This document shows, one piece after another, positions 4,604-5,063 of a stretch of 5,063 nucleotides of DNA. The stretch comes from Deltaproteobacteria bacterium (GTDB taxonomy: Bacteria; Desulfobacterota; GWC2-55-46): assembly GCA_030646655.1 (NCBI GenBank), contig JAUSLB010000110.1, positions 1 to 5,063 of the forward strand, given 5' to 3'. Position 1 is the stretch's first letter. Each line of letters opens with the position of its first letter. The translations under genes were made by a program, and so were the position numbers. The notes below the pieces were generated by a model. The model saw nothing but the letters and a program-made list of their open reading frames with translations. It searched no databases and was not told the DNA's origin.

Positions 4604-5063
4604 ATGGGCGCTATCAGGGTAGAGAACGTCTCGAAGAAGTTCCGCCTCTTCAACTCCCCGAAGGAGAGGCTCTTCGAGGCCCTGCACCCGTTCAATAAAA
4701 AATACCACAGGGAGTTCTGGGCCTTAAAGGACATCAGCTTCGAGGTTGAAAAAGGCTCAACCGTCGGCTTAGTCGGCCGTAACGGGTCGGGCAAAACTAC
4801 GCTGCTTGAGATAATCTCATCCGTATTAAAACCTACCGCGGGGACAATCTCCGTTGCTGGCAGGGTCTTCCCGCTCCTTGAGCTCGGCGCGGGCTTTAAC
4901 CCGGAGCTTACCGGGCGGGAGAACGTTTTTTTAAAAGGCGCCCTGATGGGGTTTCCGCGCCCTGAGATGGACAGGAGGTTCCCCTCGATAGAGGGCTTTG
5001 CCGGGATAGGGGACTTCATAGACCAGCCTGTAAAGGTTTATTCATCCGGCATGTTCGTAAGGC
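4604..5063 (+). CDS. wzt: polysaccharide ABC exporter ATP-binding protein (Wzt-like), 3'-truncated by window edge
   Basis: The first 153 codons are present and the frame is open to the window edge. AGGAG (4596-4600) lies 3 bases before the ATG. The fragment shows the nucleotide-binding domain of the ABC class that powers glycan export. It has an N-terminal strand IRVENVSKKF, a Walker A GRNGSGKT (58-65), and the family-typical Q-loop region LLELGAGFNPELTGREN (91-107). The start of the ABC signature, YSSGM (146-150), is just before the edge. The insertion KERLFEALHPFNKKYHREFWAL before Walker A is typical of Wzt/TagH-type proteins. Walker B, the H-loop and any C-terminal carbohydrate-binding domain, which would decide between Wzt and shorter relatives, lie outside. 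It pairs with the permease upstream and is probably in the same transcript despite the palindrome between them. Confidence 0.88.
   Translation, partial: MGAIRVENVSKKFRLFNSPKERLFEALHPFNKKYHREFWALKDISFEVEKGSTVGLVGRNGSGKTTLLEIISSVLKPTAGTISVAGRVFPLLELGAGFNPELTGRENVFLKGALMGFPRPEMDRRFPSIEGFAGIGDFIDQPVKVYSSGMFVR

Noticed and set aside
4594..5019. 141-codon open frame on the minus strand
   Set aside because: It is antisense to the ABC ATPase reading frame, which shows Walker A and signature motifs on the plus strand.

Overview
The window carries two adjoining functional blocks on the + strand, separated by a strong intrinsic terminator. It looks like a free-living, membrane-respiring Gram-negative (diderm) bacterium: it has a bc-type quinol oxidase, a predicted lipoprotein cytochrome c, and a polysaccharide ABC-2 exporter of the Wzm/Wzt type. 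The coding sequence is moderately GC-rich, with very frequent AGG (Arg) and ATA (Ile) codons. That usage reminds me of Nitrospirota or Desulfobacterota-like lineages, but this is an impression and not a taxonomic call.

Block 1 (about 128-3427) is respiratory. A sigma70-like promoter precedes a Rieske iron-sulfur protein gene (185-793). Fourteen bases later comes a 572-codon gene (808-2526) encoding a complete eight-helix cytochrome b fused to a membrane-anchored cytochrome c1-like domain, a layout resembling the FbcH b/c1 polyprotein of Bradyrhizobium. Together they should form the catalytic core of a quinol:cytochrome c oxidoreductase. Three details are unusual. The c1 domain has only one cysteine in its haem motif (GKMCH instead of CxxCH). 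The Rieske second box reads CPCHGGRFD and lacks the Ser and Tyr that raise the cluster potential in classical bc1. The two haem-ligand histidines of helix D are 15 residues apart in sequence, against 13 in bc1 and 14 in b6f. After a 325-bp gap comes a diheme c-type cytochrome lipoprotein starting at TTG 2852, a plausible electron acceptor of the complex. The gap holds a good promoter, a 158-bp nested-palindrome element and a terminator-like hairpin.

A hairpin with a seven-T tail (3446-3485) closes block 1. Block 2 (about 3526 to the end) starts with a strong promoter. It encodes an ABC-2 permease (3645-4442) and the start of its ATPase partner (4604 to beyond the window), most likely exporting an undecaprenyl-linked O-antigen or similar glycan. 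The two genes are separated by a 123-bp near-palindrome whose ends resemble those of the element in the respiratory block. The two intergenic elements therefore look like members of one MITE/REPIN-like family. No tRNA, rRNA, CRISPR array or transposase gene is visible.
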